From Candidatus Endomicrobiellum guadaloupense (lineage in GTDB: Bacteria > Elusimicrobiota > Endomicrobiia > Endomicrobiales > Endomicrobiaceae), in assembly GCA_031278895.1 (NCBI GenBank), contig JAITJN010000066.1:1-39965 (forward strand): a stretch of 39,965 nucleotides of DNA, read 5' to 3'. Positions 32,867 through 39,965 of the stretch are shown piece after piece (positions within the stretch are counted from its first letter, which is position 1; each line of letters begins with the position of its first letter). The notes beneath the pieces are model-generated. The model made no database searches. It was not told the origin of the DNA and saw only the letters and a list, made by a program, of their open reading frames with translations. Made by a program: the position numbers and the translations under genes.

Positions 32867-32904
32867 TAGAACCTGAGTTTCATATATAATAAACTCAGGT
32901 TCTA
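32867..32904 (-). terminator. Perfect 14-bp hairpin after pckG
   Basis: TAGAACCTGAGTTT (32867-32880) and AAACTCAGGTTCTA (32891-32904) pair perfectly around a 10-base loop. It starts 25 bases beyond the pckG stop. No clear T-run follows on either strand, so it may stabilise the 3' end instead of terminating alone. Confidence 0.5.
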
Positions 32905-32928
32905 GCAATAAAATATAATCTTAGTATC

Positions 32929-34698
32929 CTAGACTCCAATCTTCTCTTTAAGTTCTTTTAGGTAATCTCTTAAATCTTTAGGAATTTTATCGCCAAACTT
33001 AGCATAGAATTCTTCTATCATTAAAACTTCTTTTTTCCAGTCTTCTTTATCTACACTAAGAAGCTTATCCATTGTTTCTTTCTTTATATCTAACCCACTT
33101 AAATCTATGGCTCCTTCTTGCGGAAATAACCCTATTTCAGACTCTTTAACACCAGTTTTCCCTTCAATTCTGTCTATCATCCATTTTATAATTCTAGAGT
33201 TTTCCCTGTATCCTGGCCACATAAATTTGCCATCTTCATCTTTCCTAAACCAGTTAACCATAAATATTTTAGGAAGCTTTTTGGCTCTTTCGCCAATATT
33301 TAACCAATGATTGAAATACTCTCCCATATTGTAACCACAGAAAGGAAGCATAGCCATAGGGTCTCTTCTTACTGTCCCTACTTGACCACTTGCAGCTGCA
33401 GTTGTTTCAGAACCTATTATTGAAGCTGCAAATACACCGCTGTTCCAATCTTTTGCTTCATAAACAAGTGGTATTGTACTTTTTCTACGTCCACCAAAAA
33501 TTATTCCTGAAATCGGCACACCTTTGGGATTGTCTATCTCAGGTGAAAGAGTAGGACAATTATAAATTGAAACTGTAAATCTTGAATTTGGATGTGCAGC
33601 AGGGGTGCCAGAATTTTTATCATACTTTCGGCCCTGCCAATCTGTTAAATCTGAAGGCACTTCATCTGAAACACCTTCCCACCAAGGGGTGTTGTTGCTG
33701 TTATCAACTGCAGTATTTGTAAATAATGTTGGAAAAAACTTACTATTCTTAAGTGTTTTCATCATATTAGGGTTTGTCTTAAAACCTGTTCCCGCAGCAA
33801 CGCCAAAAAAGCCAGCCTCAGGGTTAATAGCATAAAGTTGTCCATCTTCGCCAACATTGATCCAAGCGATATCATCACCTAAAGTCCAGACTCTGTAACC
33901 TTTAAACACAGGATCTAACATAGCAAGATTTGTCTTTCCACAAGCTGAAGGAAAAGCTCCGAGGAAATATGTTATCTTACCGTCTGGAGCTTCTACGCCT
34001 ATAATGATCATATGTTCGGCAAGCCAACCTTCCTGATAACCTAAATATGAGCCTATTCTAAGTGAATAACACTTTTTGCCAAGGAGAGCGTTTCCGCCAT
34101 ATCCTGAACCAAAGCTCATAACAAGATTGTCTTGAGGAAAATGCATTATAAATCTTCTATTCGGATTAACATCGCCAATAGAATGGATTCCTCTAAAAAA
34201 ATCATAAGAAGTGCCAATTCTTTCAATAGCCTGTTTACCTACTCTGCTCATAACTCTCATACTTAAAGCTACATATAGGGAATCTGTTACTTGAACACCA
34301 TTCTTAGCGTACTTTGATTTTGGTGTACCCATAACAAAAGGAATAACATACATTGTCCTCCCTTTCATTGCTCCTTTAAAAAGATAGTCCATCTTTTCTT
34401 TTGCTTCTTTTGGATCAACCCAATTATTATTTGGTCCGGCTTGTTCTTTTGTAGGAGTACAGACAAATGTTAGATGTTCCGTACGCGCGACATCATTAGG
34501 ATTTGAACGATGATAGTAGGAATTCGGATATTCTTGGCCATTTAATTTCTTTAGAACAATTCGTCCATCAACTTCAGATTTTTGTGCAATTTCTGTAATT
34601 TTTTCTACTTCTTCTTGCGACCCATTCATAACATAAACTTCGTCCGGTTGAAAAAGTTTCTGCATTTCTTTTACAAACATTTCCATTGGCGTTGACAT
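32929..34698 (-). CDS. pckG: Phosphoenolpyruvate carboxykinase, GTP type
   Basis: Cytosolic enzyme of 589 residues interconverting oxaloacetate + GTP with PEP + CO2 + GDP. The kinase-1 loop is FPSACGKTNLAM (about 251-262) with the hyper-reactive Cys of GTP-type enzymes. Kinase-2 follows (YRVWTLGDDIAWI, metal Asp). The substrate region has SGYGGNALLGKKC, and the Mn2+ ligands and guanine pocket (WFRKDEDGKFMWPGY, about 495-510) are present. The ATP-type family is excluded by this arrangement. GGGAG lies before the ATG. It is a single-gene unit with the hairpin at 32867-32904 behind it. In fermenting anaerobes it may run toward oxaloacetate; direction is inference. Confidence 0.96.
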   Translation of the reverse strand: MSTPMEMFVKEMQKLFQPDEVYVMNGSQEEVEKITEIAQKSEVDGRIVLKKLNGQEYPNSYYHRSNPNDVARTEHLTFVCTPTKEQAGPNNNWVDPKEAKEKMDYLFKGAMKGRTMYVIPFVMGTPKSKYAKNGVQVTDSLYVALSMRVMSRVGKQAIERIGTSYDFFRGIHSIGDVNPNRRFIMHFPQDNLVMSFGSGYGGNALLGKKCYSLRIGSYLGYQEGWLAEHMIIIGVEAPDGKITYFLGAFPSACGKTNLAMLDPVFKGYRVWTLGDDIAWINVGEDGQLYAINPEAGFFGVAAGTGFKTNPNMMKTLKNSKFFPTLFTNTAVDNSNNTPWWEGVSDEVPSDLTDWQGRKYDKNSGTPAAHPNSRFTVSIYNCPTLSPEIDNPKGVPISGIIFGGRRKSTIPLVYEAKDWNSGVFAASIIGSETTAAASGQVGTVRRDPMAMLPFCGYNMGEYFNHWLNIGERAKKLPKIFMVNWFRKDEDGKFMWPGYRENSRIIKWMIDRIEGKTGVKESEIGLFPQEGAIDLSGLDIKKETMDKLLSVDKEDWKKEVLMIEEFYAKFGDKIPKDLRDYLKELKEKIGV

Positions 34699-34752
34699 TT
34701 TAGCACTCCCTAATAGAACTTATTACAAAAAAATAAGAAAAATTTCCTGACA

Positions 34753-34795
34753 AAAAACATCGCAAAGCAGAATCAATTGCCTTGACGATGTTTTT
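34753..34795 (-). terminator. Rho-independent terminator after ndk
   Basis: Minus strand: AAAAACATCG, an inner imperfect arm (TCAAGGC / GCTTTG), then CGATGTTTTT followed by T and GTC. The 10-bp outer stem (34753-34762 with 34786-34795) and T-run lie 26 bases past the ndk stop, before pckG. Confidence 0.7.
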
Positions 34796-34821
34796 ATATA
34801 AATTTTATCTGCAGTTAAAAA

Positions 34822-35334
34822 TTACGCCCAATCTTCTTTTTCTTCTTTCTCTATAACAACCTTTTTTGTAGGATATATTTGTTTAACAATTTCCTCAGGG
34901 TTAAACCACAACTTAATTTCTCTTTCAGCTTCTGAAGGATCAGAAGAACAGTGAACAACATTCTCGTATACGCCTTTTGTGGTTATTCTTCCATATGCTC
35001 CTCTGATTGATACTGGATCTGCCTCTTCAGGGTTTGTTGCACCTGCAATTTTTCTCATTCTAGCAATAGCATCTTCACCCTGGTATACAAAAGCCAAGAC
35101 TCTATCATAAGGCTCGCCGTATATTTTCCCTTGAATATAATCAACAAGCTCGCCAAAAAAAGGTTTATCTTTAAGTTGATAGTAATGAGTCTGCGCCAAC
35201 TCTCTGCTAACTTTAAGAGTTTTTGAACCAATAATAACCATTCTTGCTTCGGAAAGTTTCGTTAAAATATTTCCTGTTAAAGATTTCTTTACTCCGTCTG
35301 GTTTAATCAAAATTAAAAGTTGCTCTATTGCCAT
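34822..35334 (-). CDS. ndk: Nucleoside diphosphate kinase
   Basis: Hexameric/tetrameric kinase that balances NTPs through a phospho-His. The protein is 170 residues; most bacterial forms are about 140. It begins EQLLILIKPDGVKK. The active-site segment is NVVHCSSDPSEAEREI with the catalytic His; the usual sequence is NxxHGSDS, so the Gly after His is Cys and the Ser-Asp order is shifted to SSD. RGAYGRITTKGVYEN precedes it. The extra length is an insert near FGELVDYIQGKIYGEPYDR (about 66-84) and a charged C-terminal tail. AGGAG lies five bases before the ATG. Last gene before the terminator. Confidence 0.9.
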   Translation of the reverse strand: MAIEQLLILIKPDGVKKSLTGNILTKLSEARMVIIGSKTLKVSRELAQTHYYQLKDKPFFGELVDYIQGKIYGEPYDRVLAFVYQGEDAIARMRKIAGATNPEEADPVSIRGAYGRITTKGVYENVVHCSSDPSEAEREIKLWFNPEEIVKQIYPTKKVVIEKEEKEDWA

Positions 35335-35348
35335 TTCCTACTCCTATA

Positions 35349-36116
35349 TTATTTTTTATGTGCATTGTAATATCTTACTCCAATGCCGAGAAGTCCTGAA
35401 AAAATGTATAAGCTAAACAATACAAAAATTATATTCTGTGGGAAAACAATCATTAAAAATAAAAGCAGCACAACTAAAACAAAAAGCCTGAAAGTTTTAG
35501 GTTTGGATAATTTCATTTTTTTAAAAGAATAATAAGGCACATTAGAAACCATTAACAATGACAAAATTACCATTACAACAGGCATAGTTTCAAAAAAGAT
35601 AGGCATATTTTTCATTAAGACAGGAATTGTTTTGAAGGATAAAGATTGTCCAGGATCTGCAAAAAGCTCGTAACTTAAAACAAAAGACAATAAAAGTCCG
35701 GCTGAAGCAGGAGTCGGAAGACCCATAAAAGAACTATGAACTGCTTCATCTTGCGACTGAACATTAAACTTTGCAAGTCTTAAAGCACCGCACAAAACAA
35801 ACAGTATTGCTATAGCCATACCGACTTTTCCCATTGAGTTTAAAACAAGATGGTACATCATAATGGATGGAGCAAGACCAAATGAAATTAAATCACTAAA
35901 AGAGTCTAACTGAACACCAAATTCACTTGTTGTTTTTGTAAGTCTCGCGACTCTACCATCAACCATATCAAATGCTATAGCAAGAACAAGAAACCATGCA
36001 GCCCTAGTAAAATCGCCATCTATAGATGACAATATTGACAAATACCCACAACTCATATTCCCGCATGTTAAAAGACTAGGCAATATATAAATACCTTTTT
36101 TCATTTTTTCGCCCAT
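35349..36116 (-). CDS. pssA: CDP-diacylglycerol-serine O-phosphatidyltransferase (PssA)
   Basis: Inner-membrane CDP-alcohol phosphatidyltransferase of 255 residues making phosphatidylserine. The family motif D-G-x2-A-R-x8-G-x3-D-x3-D is complete in DMVDGRVARLTKTTSEFG and LDSFSD (about 46-71). Six to eight membrane helices follow. LPSLLTCGNMSCGYLSI at the start is typical of the Bacillus-type PssA. AAAGGAAA stands before the first ATG, so MGEKMKK is taken as the start. Its product is used by Psd, encoded 12 bases upstream in the same unit, which together give phosphatidylethanolamine. Confidence 0.93.
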   Translation of the reverse strand: MGEKMKKGIYILPSLLTCGNMSCGYLSILSSIDGDFTRAAWFLVLAIAFDMVDGRVARLTKTTSEFGVQLDSFSDLISFGLAPSIMMYHLVLNSMGKVGMAIAILFVLCGALRLAKFNVQSQDEAVHSSFMGLPTPASAGLLLSFVLSYELFADPGQSLSFKTIPVLMKNMPIFFETMPVVMVILSLLMVSNVPYYSFKKMKLSKPKTFRLFVLVVLLLFLMIVFPQNIIFVLFSLYIFSGLLGIGVRYYNAHKK

Positions 36117-36128
36117 GATTAATTTCCT

Positions 36129-36749
36129 TTATTTGTTTGTATTTGCAAAAACAGTTATGCCTGAAACAACTTTGTCACCTTGCTTTACTTTTATCTCAGC
36201 ATTTTTTGGCATATGCAAGTCAACCTGAGAACTAAACTTTATTACACCGATTTTATCTCCAGCTTTTAAAATATCTCCTGGTTTTGCCCAAGATATACAA
36301 CGCCTTGCAAGAATTCCGGCTATTTGTTTAACCAAATATTTCCCATTTTCATTTTCTATGGTGATTATATTTTGTTCGTTTACTATATGAGCCTGCGGCT
36401 CCATAGCTTTCAAAAATTTTCCTGGTTTATGTTCAACACTTATGACTTTACCAGCAATGGGCGAACGCTGAAGATGCACGTCAAAAACAGATAAAAACAC
36501 CCTTACAACTTTTTCTGTTTCATTTTCACTTACTTCCAAAACAGTTCCATTACAAGGTGAAAGAATAAGGTTTTCACCTTGAGTTATTTCTATTCTTGGA
36601 TCTCTAAAAAAATAAAGGCAAAATAATGAAGCTAACATGCACAAAATACCTACAAAATATGCAACTCTTTCTAAATTAGGAACAATCAACAATAAAGCCA
36701 AAATAAGTGGAATTAGAATGAATGGATAGCCTTCTTTTACAATTTGCAT
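36129..36749 (-). CDS. psd: Phosphatidylserine decarboxylase, short (type II-like) form
   Basis: Pyruvoyl-dependent decarboxylase of about 206 residues producing phosphatidylethanolamine. Two N-terminal membrane helices (about 5-50) come before the catalytic domain (FFRDPRIEI, LSPCNGTVLEV, VFLSVFDVHLQRSPIAG). The self-cleavage region reads KFSSQVDLHMP; most family members have a Gly-Ser pair there, so the Gly is Ser here, with the pyruvoyl-forming Ser kept. ATGATCATG offers two starts; the second (36749) has AAAAGGGA at normal spacing and is preferred. pssA follows 12 bases after the stop. Confidence 0.9.
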   Translation of the reverse strand: MQIVKEGYPFILIPLILALLLIVPNLERVAYFVGILCMLASLFCLYFFRDPRIEITQGENLILSPCNGTVLEVSENETEKVVRVFLSVFDVHLQRSPIAGKVISVEHKPGKFLKAMEPQAHIVNEQNIITIENENGKYLVKQIAGILARRCISWAKPGDILKAGDKIGVIKFSSQVDLHMPKNAEIKVKQGDKVVSGITVFANTNK

Positions 36750-36869
36750 GATCATTCCCTTTTAATTAAAATATATCAAAGCCTGTTTGGATTTTACAAA
36801 ATACTCTAAATTATGTCAAAACTTTTAAATTAAAAAAATATTGAAAAATGAATACGAAATAGCATAACT

Positions 36870-37959
36870 TTATCTATTTTTATTCTCTACTTTCCAAGAA
36901 AGATATGCGTTTATAAAGATATCTATTTCACCTTCCATAACAGCGCTTACTTGAGAGGTTTCGCAGCTTGTTCTATGGTCTTTAACAAGCTGATAAGGCA
37001 TAAAAATGTATGAACGTGTTTGACTGCCCCACTCTATTGCGCCTTTTTCATTATAATGTTTCTCATAAGAAGCTCTTTGTTTTTCTTGTTCAAGCTCATA
37101 GAGTTTGGCCTTTAAGAGTTTCATTGCTGTCGCTCTATTTTTTATCTGAGAACGATCATTTTGTGACTGAACTATTATACCTGTAGGCAAATGTGTTATT
37201 CGTACTGCAGAGTCTGTTTTATTGATGTGTTGTCCGCCTGCTCCAGATGCTCTGTATGTGTCTATCCTTATATCTTTATCTTCAATTATTATAGCTATGT
37301 TGTCTTCAACTTCAGGAATAACATCAACAGAACTAAAAGACGTATGCCTTCTTTTATTTGAATCAAATGGAGAAATCCTTACAAGTCTGTGAATGCCTAT
37401 TTCAGATTGTAAGAAACCATAAGCATATTCTCCTTTTATTATCATTGTTATACTTTTAATGCCAGCTTCGTCACCGTATAAACTGTCTACAACTTCAATT
37501 TCAAAACTTTTATCTTCAGCCCATCGTGAGTACATTCTAACAAGCATTTGAGCCCAATCACAGGCTTCGGTTCCACCTGCTCCTGCATGTATAGACATAA
37601 TGGCATTGTTTTTATCGTGCTCGCCACCAAGTCTTGTTCTTGTTTCAAAAGCTGAAAGGCTTTTTTCTAATTTTGTGCTTCCTGCTTCTACATCTTTTAA
37701 AGTATTTTCGTCGTTTTCACTTTCTGCAAGTTCTTTTAAGTCAAGGAAATCTTTAACCTGCAAATACATGTCCTGCCACAGCTTATTTGTACTTTTTAGG
37801 CCATCAAGCTCTGACATAACTTTTTTTGCATTATTCTGATCGTTCCAAAAGTTTGGATCAGACATTGTTTCTTCAAGCTCTTTGATTCTATTTAACTTTG
37901 AATCTAAATCAAAGAGACCTCCTTAAGTCTTCTATTCGTTCCTTCTGTTGCTTAAGCAT
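36870..37959 (-). CDS. prfB: Peptide chain release factor 2 (programmed +1 frameshift)
   Basis: Release factor for UGA and UAA, about 362 residues once the frameshift is included. Reading from ATG 37959 gives 16 codons (MLKQQKERIEDLRRSL), then in-frame TGA at 37911. A +1 shift at CTT-T continues DLDSKLNRIKELEETMSD and the rest. The long second frame has the RF2 specificity motif SPF (RISPFDSNKRRH) and the catalytic GGQ (SGAGGQHINK). An annotation starting at the Met at 37865 would miss 31 residues. GAGG lies ahead of the ATG. Expression is self-regulated: low RF2 lets ribosomes pause at TGA and shift. Confidence 0.96.
37909..37923 (-). promoter_or_regulatory. RF2 programmed frameshift site
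   Basis: Minus strand AGGAGG-TCT-CTT-TGA. The internal Shine-Dalgarno-like AGGAGG sits three bases before the slippery CTT, followed by the TGA stop, the same layout as in E. coli prfB. The base after TGA is T; E. coli has C. Confidence 0.93.
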
Positions 37960-38112
37960 TTTAAAACCTCTTTACTTAATTATAAGCCTATCTTTAAGTG
38001 TTTGGTTAGATCATCAAAGACTACATAAATATTCTCAAGGTTTGGCAAAATGCATCAAAAAAATTGATGACAAACCTATGAGAAAGTTTTCTAACGATAA
38101 TATTTTTATTTA

Positions 38113-38130
38113 AGCAATATACATATTGCT
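38113..38130. repeat. Short hairpin between lnt and prfB
   Basis: AGCAATA-TACA-TATTGCT, a 7-bp stem eight bases past the lnt stop. It has no clear T-run on the minus strand, so a role as terminator is uncertain. Nothing else is seen in 37960-38137. Confidence 0.35.
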
Positions 38131-38137
38131 ACAATTA

Positions 38138-39658
38138 TCAACTATTGTCTCGTCTTTTACAGCACGAAAATATTACCAGTGCCAGCAGGACAACAATACA
38201 AGTGCTTACAAAAACATCGCCAAACTTAGTATAGAAAGTCTTAAACTCATTTTGGAAAAATGTTCCATTAAGCAATTCTTCTTTTGACACTCCAGTCTTA
38301 TAAAGAACAGTACCAGAAGCTTCAATAATACCAGAAATACCTGTATTTGCCGATACTAACATAAATTTTCTATTTTCTACAGCTCTAAAAACATTCATCA
38401 TAAAATGTTGGTATGGCGCTGCTGTATCAAAAAACCATGCGTCATTTGTATGATTTGTAAGAACTTTAGCCCCGTTTAGAACAATTTTTCTTGCTATATC
38501 AGGAAAGAAATTCTCAGAACATATAGTGGGACCAATAAACAATTCCCCGCTATTAAAAACATTTGCGTCATGCCCTCTTTCAATATCTCCCATTTGATTT
38601 AGAACGCCAAAGAATCTTGCAATGAATTTTCTAAACGGAATAGACTCACCAAAAGGTACTAAATGATTTTTCTTATGAATAAATTTACACTCTCCTAAAG
38701 AGTCGAAACCCAAAACAACATTGAAATAATTATCATAATCTTGAGTATAAAGAGAACCTATTATATTGAAAGAATTAGAATTTACAGCCAACTCCTTTGC
38801 ATGATTATATACTTGCCAATCTTCAGGAACAAGTCCAGGTAAAACAGATTCAGGCCATAAAACCAACTCAGGAGTTGATTTATTAACTTCTAATGCCTGT
38901 TTTCTAAGATTGGATAGAATCTCTTGCCTATATTCATTGTCCCATTTTTTATATTGATCAATATTTGGCTGAACTATTGAAACATTGTATTCTTTCTCTC
39001 CAAACAATTTAAATTTATATATTCTAAACACTCCAAAAATTGTAACTAAAAGTATAATTAATATCCCAACATATAAAAACAGTTTTTCTTTTTTTGAAAG
39101 CCAAAAGTAAAAACATAAATTGCAAAATATTATAATGAAAGAAATGCCATAAACACCTGTAAATTCTGATATTTGTATAATTCCAGTAAATTCAAACTGA
39201 GAATATCCTATCAACATCCAAGGAAAACCTGTAAGAAAGTATGTTCGCGCATATTCAAGAAAAACCCAAAGACAAGACCCAAAAATAACAATTACCCAAT
39301 TTGAATATTTACCTTTCTGAAAAGAAATATATTTTTGTAGTCCAAAACTCCATAATCCCCAATAAAGCGCAAGGTATAGCCACAGAGAGCATGCAGCTAT
39401 TATAGTCTGTATATATGAATCTGTATTAAAATGAAGCATAGGTACAAGCCAATAAAGTCCAAATGCATTAAAAATAAATCCTGAAAGGAAACCACATAAA
39501 AAAGCAGTTATAGCATGTACTCTCACTATTATAGAAGTAATGGAAACAAATGCTATCCAGATTAGGAAAAACAAATTAAACTTTGGGAATGCGCATACAG
39601 ATAATAATCCACAAGCGCAACATAATACAATATTCTTGCTATTTAAATTTAGTTTCAT
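38138..39658 (-). CDS. lnt: Apolipoprotein N-acyltransferase (Lnt)
   Basis: Inner-membrane enzyme of 506 residues that adds the third acyl chain to lipoproteins, a step tied to an outer membrane. About six N-terminal helices (1-210) are followed by a nitrilase-like periplasmic domain (about 225-480) and a final helix. The Glu-Lys-Cys triad is in place: Glu in LWPESVLPG (about 267), Lys in HKKNHLVPFGE (about 330) and Cys in PTICSENFFP (about 378). Length matches the family. The ribosome site is weak (GAGAG close to the ATG). Confidence 0.94.
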   Translation of the reverse strand: MKLNLNSKNIVLCCACGLLSVCAFPKFNLFFLIWIAFVSITSIIVRVHAITAFLCGFLSGFIFNAFGLYWLVPMLHFNTDSYIQTIIAACSLWLYLALYWGLWSFGLQKYISFQKGKYSNWVIVIFGSCLWVFLEYARTYFLTGFPWMLIGYSQFEFTGIIQISEFTGVYGISFIIIFCNLCFYFWLSKKEKLFLYVGILIILLVTIFGVFRIYKFKLFGEKEYNVSIVQPNIDQYKKWDNEYRQEILSNLRKQALEVNKSTPELVLWPESVLPGLVPEDWQVYNHAKELAVNSNSFNIIGSLYTQDYDNYFNVVLGFDSLGECKFIHKKNHLVPFGESIPFRKFIARFFGVLNQMGDIERGHDANVFNSGELFIGPTICSENFFPDIARKIVLNGAKVLTNHTNDAWFFDTAAPYQHFMMNVFRAVENRKFMLVSANTGISGIIEASGTVLYKTGVSKEELLNGTFFQNEFKTFYTKFGDVFVSTCIVVLLALVIFSCCKRRDNS

Positions 39659-39662
39659 ACTC

Positions 39663-39803
39663 TCACATTGATTTAGATTCTACAAAAATATCTTTTGTGT
39701 TAGCTCTTCAACTTTTACAAGCATTCTCCACAAAGTATGATATAGAACCACTTTCAGAACTACCAGCCTTGAGCCAATAAATAATATAGCAAACTTTTAT
39801 CAT
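39663..39803 (-). pseudogene. Small reading frame interrupted by TGA upstream of lnt
   Basis: From ATG 39803 the minus strand reads MIKVCYIIYWLKAGSSESGS and on to ACKS, then TGA (39708-39710). It continues in the same frame with RANTKDIFVESKSM to a stop at 39663. The ATG overlaps nothing and has no ribosome site. It may be a gene remnant or chance; family unknown. Confidence 0.2.
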
Positions 39804-39809
39804 AACCAA

Positions 39810-39965
39810 TTAAGTTTTATATATTATACTAATATCCTTCAAATATCTTTTAGGAAATATCTTTAAATACTTACTTCTTTCATCAAAATCTTTTATGTCT
39901 GATAAATATACATTTGTTACCAGTAGATGCCTTTCTTTTAACCCACTTTTCTCTATTATTTCTAC
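39810..39965 (-). CDS. C-terminal fragment of an unrecognised gene (cut by window edge)
   Basis: The minus strand is open from the window end to TAA at 39810-39812, giving 51 residues: it begins VEIIEKSGLKERHLLVTNVY and ends KDISIIYKT. Composition (charged, aromatic, strand-like HLLVTNVYL) and length without stop in AT-rich DNA support a real C-terminus. The family cannot be told from this piece. Confidence 0.5.
   Translation of the reverse strand, partial: VEIIEKSGLKERHLLVTNVYLSDIKDFDERSKYLKIFPKRYLKDISIIYKT

Noticed and set aside
1-39965. Search for CRISPR arrays, tRNA/rRNA genes, insertion sequences, phage genes, riboswitches
   Set aside because: No regular repeats with spacers, cloverleaf with CCA, transposase or integrase motif, or recognisable riboswitch core was seen. 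preQ1 was looked for ahead of queC and not found.

Overview
This is an AT-rich bacterial chromosome segment (roughly two-thirds A+T by eye) from a Gram-negative, probably anaerobic organism. Outer-membrane functions are explicit: Lnt, an autotransporter with a C-terminal beta-barrel, and a PorV/PorQ-like barrel. Anaerobic traits are FeoAB ferrous iron uptake, the [FeFe]-hydrogenase maturase HydE and a GTP-type PEP carboxykinase. This mixture, with Pmp-like GGAIYN-repeat autotransporters and PorV-like proteins, fits Elusimicrobiota (Endomicrobium-like), but that assignment is inference. No rRNA, tRNA, CRISPR array, insertion sequence or phage gene was seen.

Layout. 200-3114 (minus): a PorV/PorQ-like barrel translationally coupled by an ATGA overlap to a secreted subtilisin with a type-IX-like C-terminal domain. 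3299-6537 (plus): an iron-uptake locus with a DtxR-type repressor, FeoA, FeoB and a 43-residue FeoB-associated Cys-rich membrane protein; a perfect 14-bp palindrome overlaps the predicted feo promoter. 6577-10859 (plus): tRNA nucleotidyltransferase, a small glycine-zipper membrane protein and a 14-unit TPR protein. 10863-13600 (minus): a secreted HExxH protein split in two at a run of ten A/T, then QueE and QueC for 7-deazaguanine synthesis. 13601-14092: a decayed signal-peptide gene. 14093-19018 (minus): a 1641-residue autotransporter with two passenger modules. 19186-22161 (plus): HydE, MnmA and an unrecognised basic exported protein. 22326-25350 (minus): an SNF-family sodium symporter and an amt-glnK nitrogen module. 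25677-32804 (minus): a tightly packed run nudF-aspS-pgpH-ybeY-CNNM-CNNM-recO, resembling the YbeY/RecO gene neighbourhood of other bacteria. 32929-39965 (minus): PEP carboxykinase, Ndk, PssA, Psd, RF2 (with its programmed +1 frameshift), Lnt and a partial gene at the window edge.

Points that stand out: a metalloprotease-like gene broken exactly at a homopolymer; three genes (cca, hydE, nudF) without a Shine-Dalgarno but with an extended -10 box placed so that the transcript would start at or almost at the ATG; a PII protein without the uridylylated tyrosine; an AspRS with the His31/Gly signature of non-discriminating enzymes; a PgpH-type HD protein lacking its extracellular sensor; and the coupled PorV-like/subtilisin pair. 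I found no large undescribed defence or mobile system; the best candidates for new biology are the split HExxH protein, the PorV-like/subtilisin pair and the basic exported protein at 21475.
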